From Pseudothermotoga hypogea DSM 11164 = NBRC 106472 (lineage in GTDB: Bacteria; Thermotogota; Thermotogae; Thermotogales; DSM-5069): a stretch of 64,000 nt of DNA. Shown here piece after piece: positions 54,938 through 63,411 of this stretch (positions are counted from its first letter, which is position 1; each line of letters begins with the position of its first letter). Below the pieces are notes generated by a model. The model saw nothing but the letters and a program-made list of their open reading frames with translations, did no database searches and was not told the origin of the DNA. A program made the translations under genes and the position numbers. The stretch lies in contig NZ_CP007141.1 in assembly GCF_000816145.1 (NCBI RefSeq), positions 1,178,001 to 1,242,000 of the forward strand. The letters run 5' to 3'.

Positions 54938-55203
54938 TGCCTTATTACGTAATCACATACGATGTTTCGGAACAAAGAGTAAACAAAGTTAGAAAGATCT
55001 TGAAAAAGTACTTCGTATGGGTTCAAAATTCTGTTTTTGAGGGGGAAATTAGCTTGGGCAAGCTTGAGAAATGTAAGCAAGAGCTTTTGCAAGTCATAGA
55101 TCAAAGGGAAGATTCAATATACATCTATAAAGTTCATCGTCTCACAGATCTCGACAAGCAAGTAATCGGCGTAGAAAAAGAATTTACCGACAACTTCTTG
55201 TGA
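54937..55203 (+). CDS. cas2: CRISPR-associated Cas2
   Basis: The 88-residue ferredoxin-like protein begins PYYVITYDVSEQRVNKVRKIL (catalytic-type Asp9) and has YFVWVQNSVFEGEIS, both typical of Cas2. It overlaps cas1 by one base. It is the last cas gene and lies 213 bp before the first repeat. Confidence 0.95.
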   Translation: MPYYVITYDVSEQRVNKVRKILKKYFVWVQNSVFEGEISLGKLEKCKQELLQVIDQREDSIYIYKVHRLTDLDKQVIGVEKEFTDNFL

Positions 55204-55416
55204 GTTTGCAGTAAACCTCTTTACCTGTTGAAAGTATAAAGTTCATTGATCTCATCGAATCAAACCGATGTTTTTCACAATCATGGTTTTATGTAACTTG
55301 GGGTTCGCTGCAAAGACCTGAAAGAACGAAAGCCAAAATTTCTCGTCCGACAATATTGAAAATTTCTCTGAAAATCGATCTCCCTTTGCTCGGCTTTCTA
55401 CTTATGAATTAAGAGG
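55204..55416 (+). promoter_or_regulatory. CRISPR leader
   Basis: This AT-rich, gene-free 213-bp stretch lies between cas2 and the first, perfect repeat, while the degenerate repeats are at the far end. That polarity marks it as the leader. A weak hairpin CATCG/CGATG with TTTTT (55253-55275) may end the cas transcript. Confidence 0.75.
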
Positions 55417-57360
55417 GTTTGATCTGAACTATGTGGGATGTGAACTTCCCAAAGCGTAGTAGTTCAGCTCGCCTGAATTAGGTTTGATCTGAACTATGTG
55501 GGATGTGAACCGTGAGGCGAGAAAGAGGTTTGGGCACAACATTGCTTGTTTGATCTGAACTATGTGGGATGTGAACACTTATGAAAAGAGGTGGGAAGAT
55601 GATCTTGTCTACGTTTGATCTGAACTATGTGGGATGTGAACCAGGTTGAAGAACGTAGTACACGTCCGTTGTGTTGCGTTTGATCTGAACTATGTGGGAT
55701 GTGAACGAGTCAAGGGCGAAGGGAGAGAAAAGTCCACGTAACCACGTTTGATCTGAACTATGTGGGATGTGAACCCGTCCGTTCGGCTGGATTACAAGCA
55801 CAGACACAAGTTTGATCTGAACTATGTGGGATGTGAACCTGTCATGTCTATAGTCTTCCAAGGTACGTCAGAGACGTTTGATCTGAACTATGTGGGATGT
55901 GAACAAAATGATGTACTCAGATCCCGCAACAGGAGCCCAAGGTTTGATCTGAACTATGTGGGATGTGAACTAATGGGATTGATCGTCAACGGGGTGGACT
56001 TAAAAAGTTTGATCTGAACTATGTGGGATGTGAACAAACAGGTCAACATCTCTGTCAAGGTTGAAGAAGTGAGTTTGATCTGAACTATGTGGGATGTGAA
56101 CTTAGATCAAGTCATCGAGGGTGTGACAGGATACCAGGTTTGATCTGAACTATGTGGGATGTGAACCTGTGTTCACTACTTGCTCTTTGGTCAACAGCTT
56201 TGGTTTGATCTGAACTATGTGGGATGTGAACCTGGGAGTGCCCTTCCAGCTTACGAAAGGTGTATTAGGGTTTGATCTGAACTATGTGGGATGTGAACAG
56301 CGCGGTGGCGACAATCACGGAAGAGACCGCGAACAGTTTGATCTGAACTATGTGGGATGTGAACGTCCGTCCATCTATCAGGAGCGCGGTTCTTGAGGAA
56401 GAGTTTGATCTGAACTATGTGGGATGTGAACCTATAAGCTCCGCTCGTACCGCCTGTAACCGAAGGGTTTGATCTGAACTATGTGGGATGTGAACACAGC
56501 CGGGCGAAATCATCGAAATACCCGTCGAAAAGGTTTGATCTGAACTATGTGGGATGTGAACCTATAAGCTCCGCTCGTACCGCCTGTAACCGAAGGGTTT
56601 GATCTGAACTATGTGGGATGTGAACACAGCCGGGCGAAATCATCGAAATACCCGTCGAAAAGGTTTGATCTGAACTATGTGGGATGTGAACCATAAAGAA
56701 CGTTGACGGGCTCTTGCTGGTGGTAATTCAGTTTGATCTGAACTATGTGGGATGTGAACCAATCTTTTCGATGATTCCATACTTTTGCTGTGCGGTTGGT
56801 TTGATCTGAACTATGTGGGATGTGAACGCAGTGTGTATGTGCTTTTGATTGACAAGCGTGATTATAAGGTTTGATCTGAACTATGTGGGATGTGAACCTT
56901 GGATACGTTTGTCTGAAACGCATCTTCAGATTCTTGTTTGATCTGAACTATGTGGGATGTGAACCTTGGATACGTTTGTCTGAAACGCATCTTCAGATTC
57001 TTGTTTGATCTGAACTATGTGGGATGTGAACACTTTCAGAAAGTAATCTTCCGTTGCGTTTGTCAGGTGTTTGATCTGAACTATGTGGGATGTGAACTTG
57101 AGTGTGTTTAGAACATGTTTATTGGTATCAGAGTTTGATCTGAACTATGTGGGATGTGAACACAGGCAAGAGCTAATTGCCAGCGCCAGACATGACCATG
57201 TTTGATCTGAACTATGTGGGATGTGAACTCGGTCTGATTTACAAAATCAAGGTACAGCCTTTTCGTTTGATCTTAACTATGTGGGATGTGAACTTGGCAA
57301 CATAACGAGCCATCTGATCTTGTCTCAATCGCGTTTGATCTGAACTATGTGGTATGTAAC
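55417..57360 (+). CRISPR. CRISPR array, 30 repeats of 29 bp, 29 spacers
   Basis: The repeat begins GTTTGATCTG, has AACTATGTGG in the middle and ends GATGTGAAC. The last eight bases resemble the I-B crRNA handle. Repeats start at 55417, 55482, 55548 and so on to 57333, with spacers of 35-41 nt. The last two repeats carry changes: G to T in the 57265 copy, and a G to T plus a lost base in the 57333 copy. Spacers 16 and 17 are repeated as 18 and 19 (a 130-bp duplicated block), and spacer 23 equals 24, so 26 of 29 spacers are distinct. A 31st related repeat lies 572 bp further on. Confidence 0.98.
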
Positions 57361-57890
57361 CAGTCGCAGACGGACCAAGGCGTTGCCAAAACGCCTATAA
57401 GCGATTCGGCAACAGAAAGTGTTGCCGAAAAGCATGCTGACCAATCGGCAACTGTTGCCGAACAGCGTACTACACAAACGCTAACGTCTGGCACCCAACC
57501 AGCCGAAACCGATCAAGGTGTTGCCAAAAAGGATATATCCCAAACGGCAACACCAAGTGTTGCCAAAACGGAAACACCCCAGGGTGTAATACCCTTAGGT
57601 GAGACATTAACAGCGGAAGAAACCATAGAAATGGTAGATAGACTCTGCGATTTGAACACTACACCGACAACTATTCACGTTCTATGCGGATTCTCGTCAA
57701 ATACAAAAACACAAAATTGATGTTCAGCGTGCGGAAATTGGCACTTGAACTGCATCATGATCATGCGGGGCTACAGAAATACCTTGGGGAATTGCACAAA
57801 CACGTCGTCTTGACCGTGTTTTCGTCACCTCGAGGTACCATCATAGACTTCACGCCACTAAGGGGTGTTGCCAAAACGCATATCAGTTGA
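57349..57890 (+). pseudogene. Broken ORF with GVAK/SVA repeats and wHTH-like end
   Basis: An ORF starting in the last degenerate repeat (GTG 57349) encodes repeated QGVAK, SATESVAE and SVAKTE peptides, then TAEETIEMVDRLCDLN, and stops at 57720. Coding character continues in another frame from 57684: VRKLALELHHDHAGLQKYLGEL and TVFSSPRGTIIDFTPLRGVAK, which looks like a small winged-helix domain and returns to the GVAK motif. A frameshift is therefore likely. The DNA is full of GTTGCC/GGCAAC inverted repeats. It probably is part of a plasmid- or phage-type replication or regulatory gene; I do not recognise the family. Confidence 0.55.
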
Positions 57891-57912
57891 ATGGCAACTG
57901 TTGCCAAAGGCA
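57376..57912. repeat. Iteron-like GTTGCC/GGCAAC repeat field
   Basis: TGTTGCCAAAA or TGTTGCCGAA recurs about seven times (near 57383, 57420, 57451, 57519, 57560, 57868 and 57898). Several copies form tight inverted repeats with CGGCAAC, such as TCGGCAACTGTTGCCGA and GGCAACACCAAGTGTTGCC. The motif also encodes the VAK/VAE peptide repeats, so DNA and protein repeats coincide. Confidence 0.6.
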
Positions 57913-57932
57913 TATCAGCAATTTGTCTACAG

Positions 57933-57961
57933 GTTTCATCTGAACTATGTGGTATGCGAAC
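57933..57961 (+). CRISPR. Detached degenerate CRISPR repeat
   Basis: This 29-bp sequence differs from the array repeat at three positions (G to C at 5, G to T at 21, T to C at 26). It shares the position-21 change with the terminal repeat at 57333. It lies 572 bp beyond the array, with non-spacer sequence between. Confidence 0.85.
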
Positions 57962-58276
57962 ATGAACATCTCGAAATTGAGCGAACCGGTTCAGGGATTG
58001 GATTTGACAATGCTGGTGCGGGAGATCGCAAGAAGCTTGGAGAAGTCTGATTTTGAGACTCTATCTGCAGGTGAGAGAGATTCTCAAAAGTACAGAGCGA
58101 CGAGTTTTGAGACTCTGTCGATGCAGGAAGTCATGGCTGGGCGCGCTGAATTCACGATCTTTGAAGTTCCAAAGAGAGGTTTCTATACGATACTCTCAAC
58201 GACACAAAATGAATCTTAGGACAGTTTGAGGATGCTAATCAAAAGCGCAAAGCAAACGCTGATGTTCATTGAGCGA
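57962..58276 (+). pseudogene. FTIFEVP family gene remnant (copy B)
   Basis: An ATG immediately after the detached repeat starts MNISKLSEPVQGLDLTMLVREI and runs to EFTIFEVPKRGFYTILS. A TAG at 58217 then interrupts the frame. Reading through gives DSLRMLIKSAKQTLMFIE, matching copy A (43640-43819), where Tyr stands in place of the stop. The final TGA of copy A is CGA here. So this copy has lost its reading frame by an in-frame stop and its own stop codon. Two FETLS repeats occur mid-protein. Function unknown. Confidence 0.65.
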
Positions 58277-58282
58277 AAAAGA

Positions 58283-58313
58283 AAAAGGGAAAGGGTCTCT
58301 CCTGGCCCTTTTT
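58283..58313 (+). terminator. Terminator behind copy B
   Basis: AAAGGG/CCCTTT stem (extendable through flanking A and T runs) with a 10-nt loop, then TTT. It precedes the promoter of the FAD operon by about 130 bp. Confidence 0.65.
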
Positions 58314-58446
58314 ACTGTAGATACGAAAGACAGGAATTCTAATTACTCGCTTTCACCACGCAGTTTTTTCTTCACGCAGGGGTTTTCGCCATTTGACTGT
58401 CGAGGGTGATCGTGCACTTTCTGTCCTACGAAAGTTTTTCAGTGTG

Positions 58447-58476
58447 TTGACAAGGGAGGACCGGGAATGTTATGAT
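58447..58476 (+). promoter_or_regulatory. Promoter of the glycerol/polyol oxidation operon
   Basis: TTGACA (58447-58452), an 18-bp spacer and TATGAT (58471-58476). An inverted repeat ATACGG...CCGTAT follows at 58475-58498 over the expected transcription start, a candidate operator. Confidence 0.65.
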
Positions 58477-58515
58477 ACGGATGTACGGACAACCGTATGT
58501 AAGGAGGACCGTTTC

Positions 58516-60225
58516 GTGAGAGAGATAGAACGACGACTTTTCAAAAAATTCTCAGTTCCCATCCAGTGTGAAGAAAGAAACGGAGCGCTCTTTCTGTACG
58601 GGAAGGTCAAAAGTTGGGACCAAGTCGTCAAGATAGGCAAGTTCGCGACGAAATTTGGCTTCAGGGGTGTTGTGAACAAGATCGAGTGTGAAGACGCCGA
58701 ACCTTCAACTCCGAAAGCTCCAACCTTTCGAGATATGAACCTTCATGGAAGAAAAGTGGATGTTTTAATCATCGGTGCAGGTGTGATAGGCTGTGCGATC
58801 GCGCGGGAGTTGACCAAATGGAAGCTGGATATTTTGGTTGTCGACAAAGAAGCAGACGTTGCCATGCACCAAAGTTCTCACAACGCTGGCATGATGCATC
58901 CACCGATCGCGCCGCATCCGAAGAGTAAGAAGGCGTGTTACAACAGGAAAGGCCTGGACATGATAGAAACACTCTCACGCGAGCTCGATTTTCCCTTCCA
59001 AAGGAACGGTATGGCGATGTTGTTCCCGAGCGAGTGGTTCACACTCCTGCTGCCCTTCGTGAAGATGAGAGAAGTTCAAAACGACGTCAAAGACACACAG
59101 TTCTTGAGCGCTTCGAAGTTCTTGAAGATCGAGCCGAACGTGAAGAAGAACTTCTCGTGGGCGTACGTGATTTGGGAAGCGGGCGTGGTGGATCCTTTCC
59201 AAATGACCTTAGCCTTCGCCGAGAACGCCGTTCAGAACGGAGCAAAATTCTCTTTCAACACCTTCGTTGAGGATTTCGTCGTCAAAGATGACAGAATCGA
59301 GGCCGTTGTGACGAACAGGGGAACGATCTTTCCAAGAATCGTTGTGAATGCGGCCGGTGTTTGGGCAGATCACATCGCGGCTCTTGCCAACGATGAGTTC
59401 TTCACGATTCATCCGAGAAAAGGCGAGATGGCGATTATCGACAAAAAGAAATCCAACCTGTCCAGACTGACTCTCTCGAAAGTTTCTCTCAAACAGCTCG
59501 GTTCGGTCACCAAGGGTGGGGGATTGATTCCGACGGTTCATGGGAATCTTCTTCTTGGACCAACTGCGGTGGAAGTTCCAGACAGAGAAGATTACAGCAC
59601 GACTCAGGAAGGTTTGGACGAACTTTTCAACAAGCACGCAGGCTTGGTTGAAGGTCTCAGCAAGAAGGATGTGATCAACTACTTCGCTGGGACGAGGGCA
59701 GCAACGTATGAAGAAGACTTCATCGTTGAATCTTCTCAGAAAATCCAGAACCTGATCCACGCTGCGGGAATCCAGTCACCGGGACTTACCAGTGCACCTG
59801 CCATAGCGGTGGATGTAGCGGCTATGTGCATCGAAAAATTACAAAAAGAGATAAAGATCGCTCCCAACGAAAAATTCTGTCCTGTCAGAAAAAAGGATCC
59901 AGATTTCAAGAAGCTCTCTCTGGAAGAAAAACAAAGGATCATAGAGAAGAATCCAAACTACGGCGTCGTGATCTGCAGGTGTGAGACCGTGACGAAGGGT
60001 GAAGTCCTTCAAGCGCTCCATGGAAACGTACCAGCCACCACGCTCGATGGAATCAAATGGAGAACACGCTCTGGGATGGGAAGGTGTCAGGGCGGTTTCT
60101 GTACACCGTTTTTGGTCGAGTTAATGCGAGAGGTTGGAATCGATCCACTCACCATGACGAAGAAGGGTCCTGGTTCGGAGCTGTTCGTCGCGAAAACAAG
60201 ACTGGGAGGAGACGAACATGTATGA
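58516..60225 (+). CDS. BON domain-GlpA-like FAD dehydrogenase-BFD (2Fe-2S) fusion
   Basis: This 569-residue protein has an N-terminal BON-like domain (about 1-60; GALFLYGKVKSWDQVVKIGK). A DAO-fold flavoprotein domain follows (VLIIGAGVIGCAIA near 84-97; NAAGVWADHIAAL; HAAGIQSPGLTSAPAIA). The C-terminal BFD domain at about 485-540 has CRCETVTKGEV and GMGRCQGGFC. The family is the anaerobic glycerol-3-phosphate dehydrogenase GlpA-like group found next to a GlpB-like protein and a glycerol kinase in Thermotogales. I chose GTG 58516, six bases behind AAGGAGGACC; the upstream open reading is shadow. A BON domain on such an enzyme is unusual. Confidence 0.85.
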   Translation: MREIERRLFKKFSVPIQCEERNGALFLYGKVKSWDQVVKIGKFATKFGFRGVVNKIECEDAEPSTPKAPTFRDMNLHGRKVDVLIIGAGVIGCAIARELTKWKLDILVVDKEADVAMHQSSHNAGMMHPPIAPHPKSKKACYNRKGLDMIETLSRELDFPFQRNGMAMLFPSEWFTLLLPFVKMREVQNDVKDTQFLSASKFLKIEPNVKKNFSWAYVIWEAGVVDPFQMTLAFAENAVQNGAKFSFNTFVEDFVVKDDRIEAVVTNRGTIFPRIVVNAAGVWADHIAALANDEFFTIHPRKGEMAIIDKKKSNLSRLTLSKVSLKQLGSVTKGGGLIPTVHGNLLLGPTAVEVPDREDYSTTQEGLDELFNKHAGLVEGLSKKDVINYFAGTRAATYEEDFIVESSQKIQNLIHAAGIQSPGLTSAPAIAVDVAAMCIEKLQKEIKIAPNEKFCPVRKKDPDFKKLSLEEKQRIIEKNPNYGVVICRCETVTKGEVLQALHGNVPATTLDGIKWRTRSGMGRCQGGFCTPFLVELMREVGIDPLTMTKKGPGSELFVAKTRLGGDEHV

Positions 60226-61870
60226 TGTTGCGGTGATAGGTGCTGGGCCTGCTGGGCTTGCGGCTGCCATATCCGCATCCAAGAACGGTTCAAGTGTGGT
60301 GATCATCGAAAGAGAGCCGGAGCTTGGAGGAATACTGAAACAGTGCATCCACGATGGGTTTGGGATTATTCATTTCAGAAAGAGACTCACAGGGCCAGAG
60401 TACGCGGAGATTTTCATCGAAGAGCTTTTGAAGACAGATGTGCACGTTCTCACCAGTACCTTTTTACTGGACGTTCGAAGAGAACAAGGATTTTTCACCT
60501 TGACACTTCAGAACGAAAAAGGCATCTTTTCCATTCGTTCGAAGACCATTGTCCTTGCAACCGGTTGTAGGGAGAGAACCTCCAGGCAGGTCTTCATCCA
60601 CGGCGAACGACCAGCAGGGATCATGACCGCGGGAGCGGCACAGAGGTTTGTGAACATGATGGGTCTTTTGCCTTTCAGAAGATGCGTCGTTTTAGGCAGT
60701 GGGGACATCGGTTTGATCATGGCGCGCAGACTCACCATCGAGGGTGCCAAGGTGATAGGAGTTTACGAGATAAAATTCGAGCCAGCGGGACTCTTGAGGA
60801 ACGTTTCACAGTGCCTGCACGATTTCAACATCCCCTTGTATCTCTCACACACCGTCAGCAAAGTCTTTGGAAAAAATCGTGTCGAGAAGGTCGAAGTGGT
60901 GAGAGTCGATCAAAACCTTTCGTTTGTTGCTGGTAGCGAAAGAACGATCGAATGCGACGGGCTCTTGCTCGCCGTCGGTTTGCTACCCGAGAACGAGTTG
61001 GCTGAAAGGCTCTCACTTCAAATCGATCAAGTCACGAACGGTCCTTTCGTGGATCAGTATTTCATGGGCACGGTGGAAGGTGTTTTCAGCTGTGGAAACT
61101 CTCTGCACGTGCACGATCTGGTGGACTACGTCACGTGGACTGGTTTTGAGGCGGGAAAATGGGCAAGTGAGTACGCAAAGGGCAAACTGAAGGTGCAAAA
61201 GAGAGTTCCACTGAAATTCGATTCATCGTTGCAGTACTGCGTGCCACAGATGTTGAGTTTTCCTCTGACTGGAAAGGTGAGGATCTATTTCAGGGCCAAA
61301 ACGAAGCTTGTGAACGCGCAGATCGCAGTCTCTCAAGCAGGACAAGAGCTTGTTTCGAAGAAGTTCAAAATCTTGAGACCACAGCAGATAGAATTCATCG
61401 ATGTAACGCCGAGGTTCGAAGACGAGCCGTTGGAAATGTCGCTCAAACACGTCTCTTCCTTGGATGAACGAGAGCAACCTTTCAAGAGCCTGGTGTGCAT
61501 CGTGTGTCCAAAAGGTTGTGAGATAGAGCTGTACGGAGATGCCTCAAACCCAATCTTCAGAGGCTATAGTTGTGAGAAGGGGCTCGAATTTGCAAAACAA
61601 GACATCATCAATCCGAGGAGAGTCCTCTGCACGACCGTTCTGACAAAAGATGCAAGACTTCTTCCCGTCAGAACGGACAGAGAGATCCCACTCGAAAGTT
61701 TTGAGAAAGTCATGAACAGAGTGAAGAGCATCGTGGTAAAAAAGACTGTTCGCCGTGGGGAAGTGATCGTGGAGAATATCGAAAACACGAACGCCAATCT
61801 CGTTGCCACTGCGACTCTGTACAATCTTTCTGGGGGGAGGACGAATGTCGAAGCTCGTCTTGAGCGTTGA
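60218..61870 (+). CDS. GlpB-like FAD/NAD oxidoreductase with C-terminal DUF1667
   Basis: The 550-residue protein has FAD motif VAVIGAGPAGLAAA (4-17), NAD motif CVVLGSGDIGLIMA (about 157-170) and ATGCRERTSR typical of this oxidoreductase group. From about residue 425 a DUF1667 domain follows (CIVCPKGCEIEL; GYSCEKGLEFAKQDIINPRRVLCTT). It overlaps the preceding gene by eight bases. It is probably the electron-transfer partner of the GlpA-like dehydrogenase. Confidence 0.88.
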   Translation: MYDVAVIGAGPAGLAAAISASKNGSSVVIIEREPELGGILKQCIHDGFGIIHFRKRLTGPEYAEIFIEELLKTDVHVLTSTFLLDVRREQGFFTLTLQNEKGIFSIRSKTIVLATGCRERTSRQVFIHGERPAGIMTAGAAQRFVNMMGLLPFRRCVVLGSGDIGLIMARRLTIEGAKVIGVYEIKFEPAGLLRNVSQCLHDFNIPLYLSHTVSKVFGKNRVEKVEVVRVDQNLSFVAGSERTIECDGLLLAVGLLPENELAERLSLQIDQVTNGPFVDQYFMGTVEGVFSCGNSLHVHDLVDYVTWTGFEAGKWASEYAKGKLKVQKRVPLKFDSSLQYCVPQMLSFPLTGKVRIYFRAKTKLVNAQIAVSQAGQELVSKKFKILRPQQIEFIDVTPRFEDEPLEMSLKHVSSLDEREQPFKSLVCIVCPKGCEIELYGDASNPIFRGYSCEKGLEFAKQDIINPRRVLCTTVLTKDARLLPVRTDREIPLESFEKVMNRVKSIVVKKTVRRGEVIVENIENTNANLVATATLYNLSGGRTNVEARLER

Positions 61871-63401
61871 TTGTGGCACACAGAGTTTGAAGGCTCTCGC
61901 GTTCGATGAGACCGGAAATCTCGTTGACATGTGCAAGGCGGAGTATCCTCAAACCTACGTCTCACCGAAACCTGGTTGGGCGGAACAGGACCTCCAAGTT
62001 TACGAATCAGCGCTCTCGAAGGCTTGTAAAACGCTCTTCGAGAATGGCAAGGTAAAACCAGAAGAAATACTTGCGATCAGCGTAACGAGCCAGCGAGATA
62101 CGTGCGTGTTTCTGGCGAAGGACGGAAGACCGTTGAAGAGAGCGATCCTCTGGCTCGATCAAAGGATGGCCCAGTACGATGCGAAACTTCCTCTACACTT
62201 CAAGATCGGTTTCAAGATCGTGGGTATGGAGAAAGCTGCGATGATCTCTTCAAAGAAGTGCAAGGCGAACTGGGTGAGACAGAACGAGCCAGAGATCTGG
62301 AAGGAAACTCACAAGTTCTTGCTCCTTTCTGGTTGGTTCAACTATCTCCTGACTGGAAAGTTCGTCGATTCGATCGCGAGCCAGATCGGTCACATTCCCT
62401 TCAACTACAAAAAGCAGACCTGGGCAGATCCGAAGAGAGACTTTCATCCGTACCTCTTCCCGATAGACAGAAACAAACTTCCAGAATTGGTTGCACCGGG
62501 AACGATCGTGGGTGGTCTGACGAGCCAGGCTTCGAAACTCACCGGTTTGAAAGAAGGAACACCTGTGATCGCGTCGGGGTCGGACAAGGGTTGTGAAACG
62601 TTGGGAGCTGGGTGCATCGAAGAGTCCATGGCCTGTGCCAGCTTGGGCACGACGACTACGTTGCAAATAACGAGCGAGAAATACCTCGAACCGATCAAAT
62701 TCATGCCCTCTTATCCAGCGGTGATACCTGGCAAATTCAACCCGGAAGTTGAGATATTCAGAGGTTTTTGGATGGTGACATGGTTCAAAGAACAGTTCGC
62801 CTCGGTCGAAGCTCAGATCGCACGCGAACGAAACGTTTCGACAGAAGAAGTGCTCGAAGAACTGTTGCTGCAGACTGAACCTGGTAGCTTCGGACTGGTC
62901 CTACAACCTTACTGGGGGGCTGGGTTGAAGCAACCCGAAGCGCGTGGTGCCATCGTGGGCTTTGGGGATGTGCACAACCGTGCGTATCTTTACAGATCGA
63001 TCATAGAAGGTTTGGCGTACGCTCTGAGGGATGCGGCGGAGAAAATAGAGAAAGTTTCCAAGACCGCTATAGAAAAGATCGTGGCGACAGGTGGTGGTTC
63101 TCGCTCCAACATGGTTTGTCAAATTCTGAGCGACGTGTTGAACAGAAAGGTTTTGAGGACGCACGTGTACGAAGCTGCAGGCTTGGGATCTGCGATCGTC
63201 AGTTTCTGTGGCCTTGGGTTTTACAAAAGTTTCGAAGAAGCCGTCGGGAAGATGGTCAGATACGTCCACGAGTGCGATCCCAATCCAGAAAGGACTTCAC
63301 TCTATCAGAAGCTGTATCGAAGCGTCTACAAAAGACTCTATCCAAGACTCAGACCTCTCTACAGAGCGATGCAGAGGATAACGAACTATCCAGAGATGTG
63401 A
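61845..63401 (+). CDS. FGGY family carbohydrate kinase (GlpK-like)
   Basis: The 518-residue kinase has the N-lobe phosphate motif SVDCGTQSLK (7-16), AISVTSQRDTC, ILWLDQR and the C-lobe ATP motif VATGGGSRSNMVCQILSDVL. FGGY kinases phosphorylate glycerol, xylulose and other polyols. Context with GlpA/GlpB-like proteins favours glycerol or a related polyol, but the sequence is longer than GlpK (about 495 residues) and the sugar site is not decisive. ATG 61845 is behind TGGGGGGAGGACGA; longer starts lie in the previous gene. Confidence 0.88.
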   Translation: MSKLVLSVDCGTQSLKALAFDETGNLVDMCKAEYPQTYVSPKPGWAEQDLQVYESALSKACKTLFENGKVKPEEILAISVTSQRDTCVFLAKDGRPLKRAILWLDQRMAQYDAKLPLHFKIGFKIVGMEKAAMISSKKCKANWVRQNEPEIWKETHKFLLLSGWFNYLLTGKFVDSIASQIGHIPFNYKKQTWADPKRDFHPYLFPIDRNKLPELVAPGTIVGGLTSQASKLTGLKEGTPVIASGSDKGCETLGAGCIEESMACASLGTTTTLQITSEKYLEPIKFMPSYPAVIPGKFNPEVEIFRGFWMVTWFKEQFASVEAQIARERNVSTEEVLEELLLQTEPGSFGLVLQPYWGAGLKQPEARGAIVGFGDVHNRAYLYRSIIEGLAYALRDAAEKIEKVSKTAIEKIVATGGGSRSNMVCQILSDVLNRKVLRTHVYEAAGLGSAIVSFCGLGFYKSFEEAVGKMVRYVHECDPNPERTSLYQKLYRSVYKRLYPRLRPLYRAMQRITNYPEM

Positions 63402-63411
63402 GGTGAAATAG

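Noticed and set aside
55625-57360. ORFs read across the CRISPR array with repeated FDLNYVGCE or FTSHIVQIK peptides.
   Set aside because: These are translations of the repeats themselves, not genes.
57361-57932. Continuation of the CRISPR array as a second array with GTTGCC repeats.
   Set aside because: The GTTGCC units are irregularly spaced and short, and paired as inverted repeats; they do not form repeat-spacer units.
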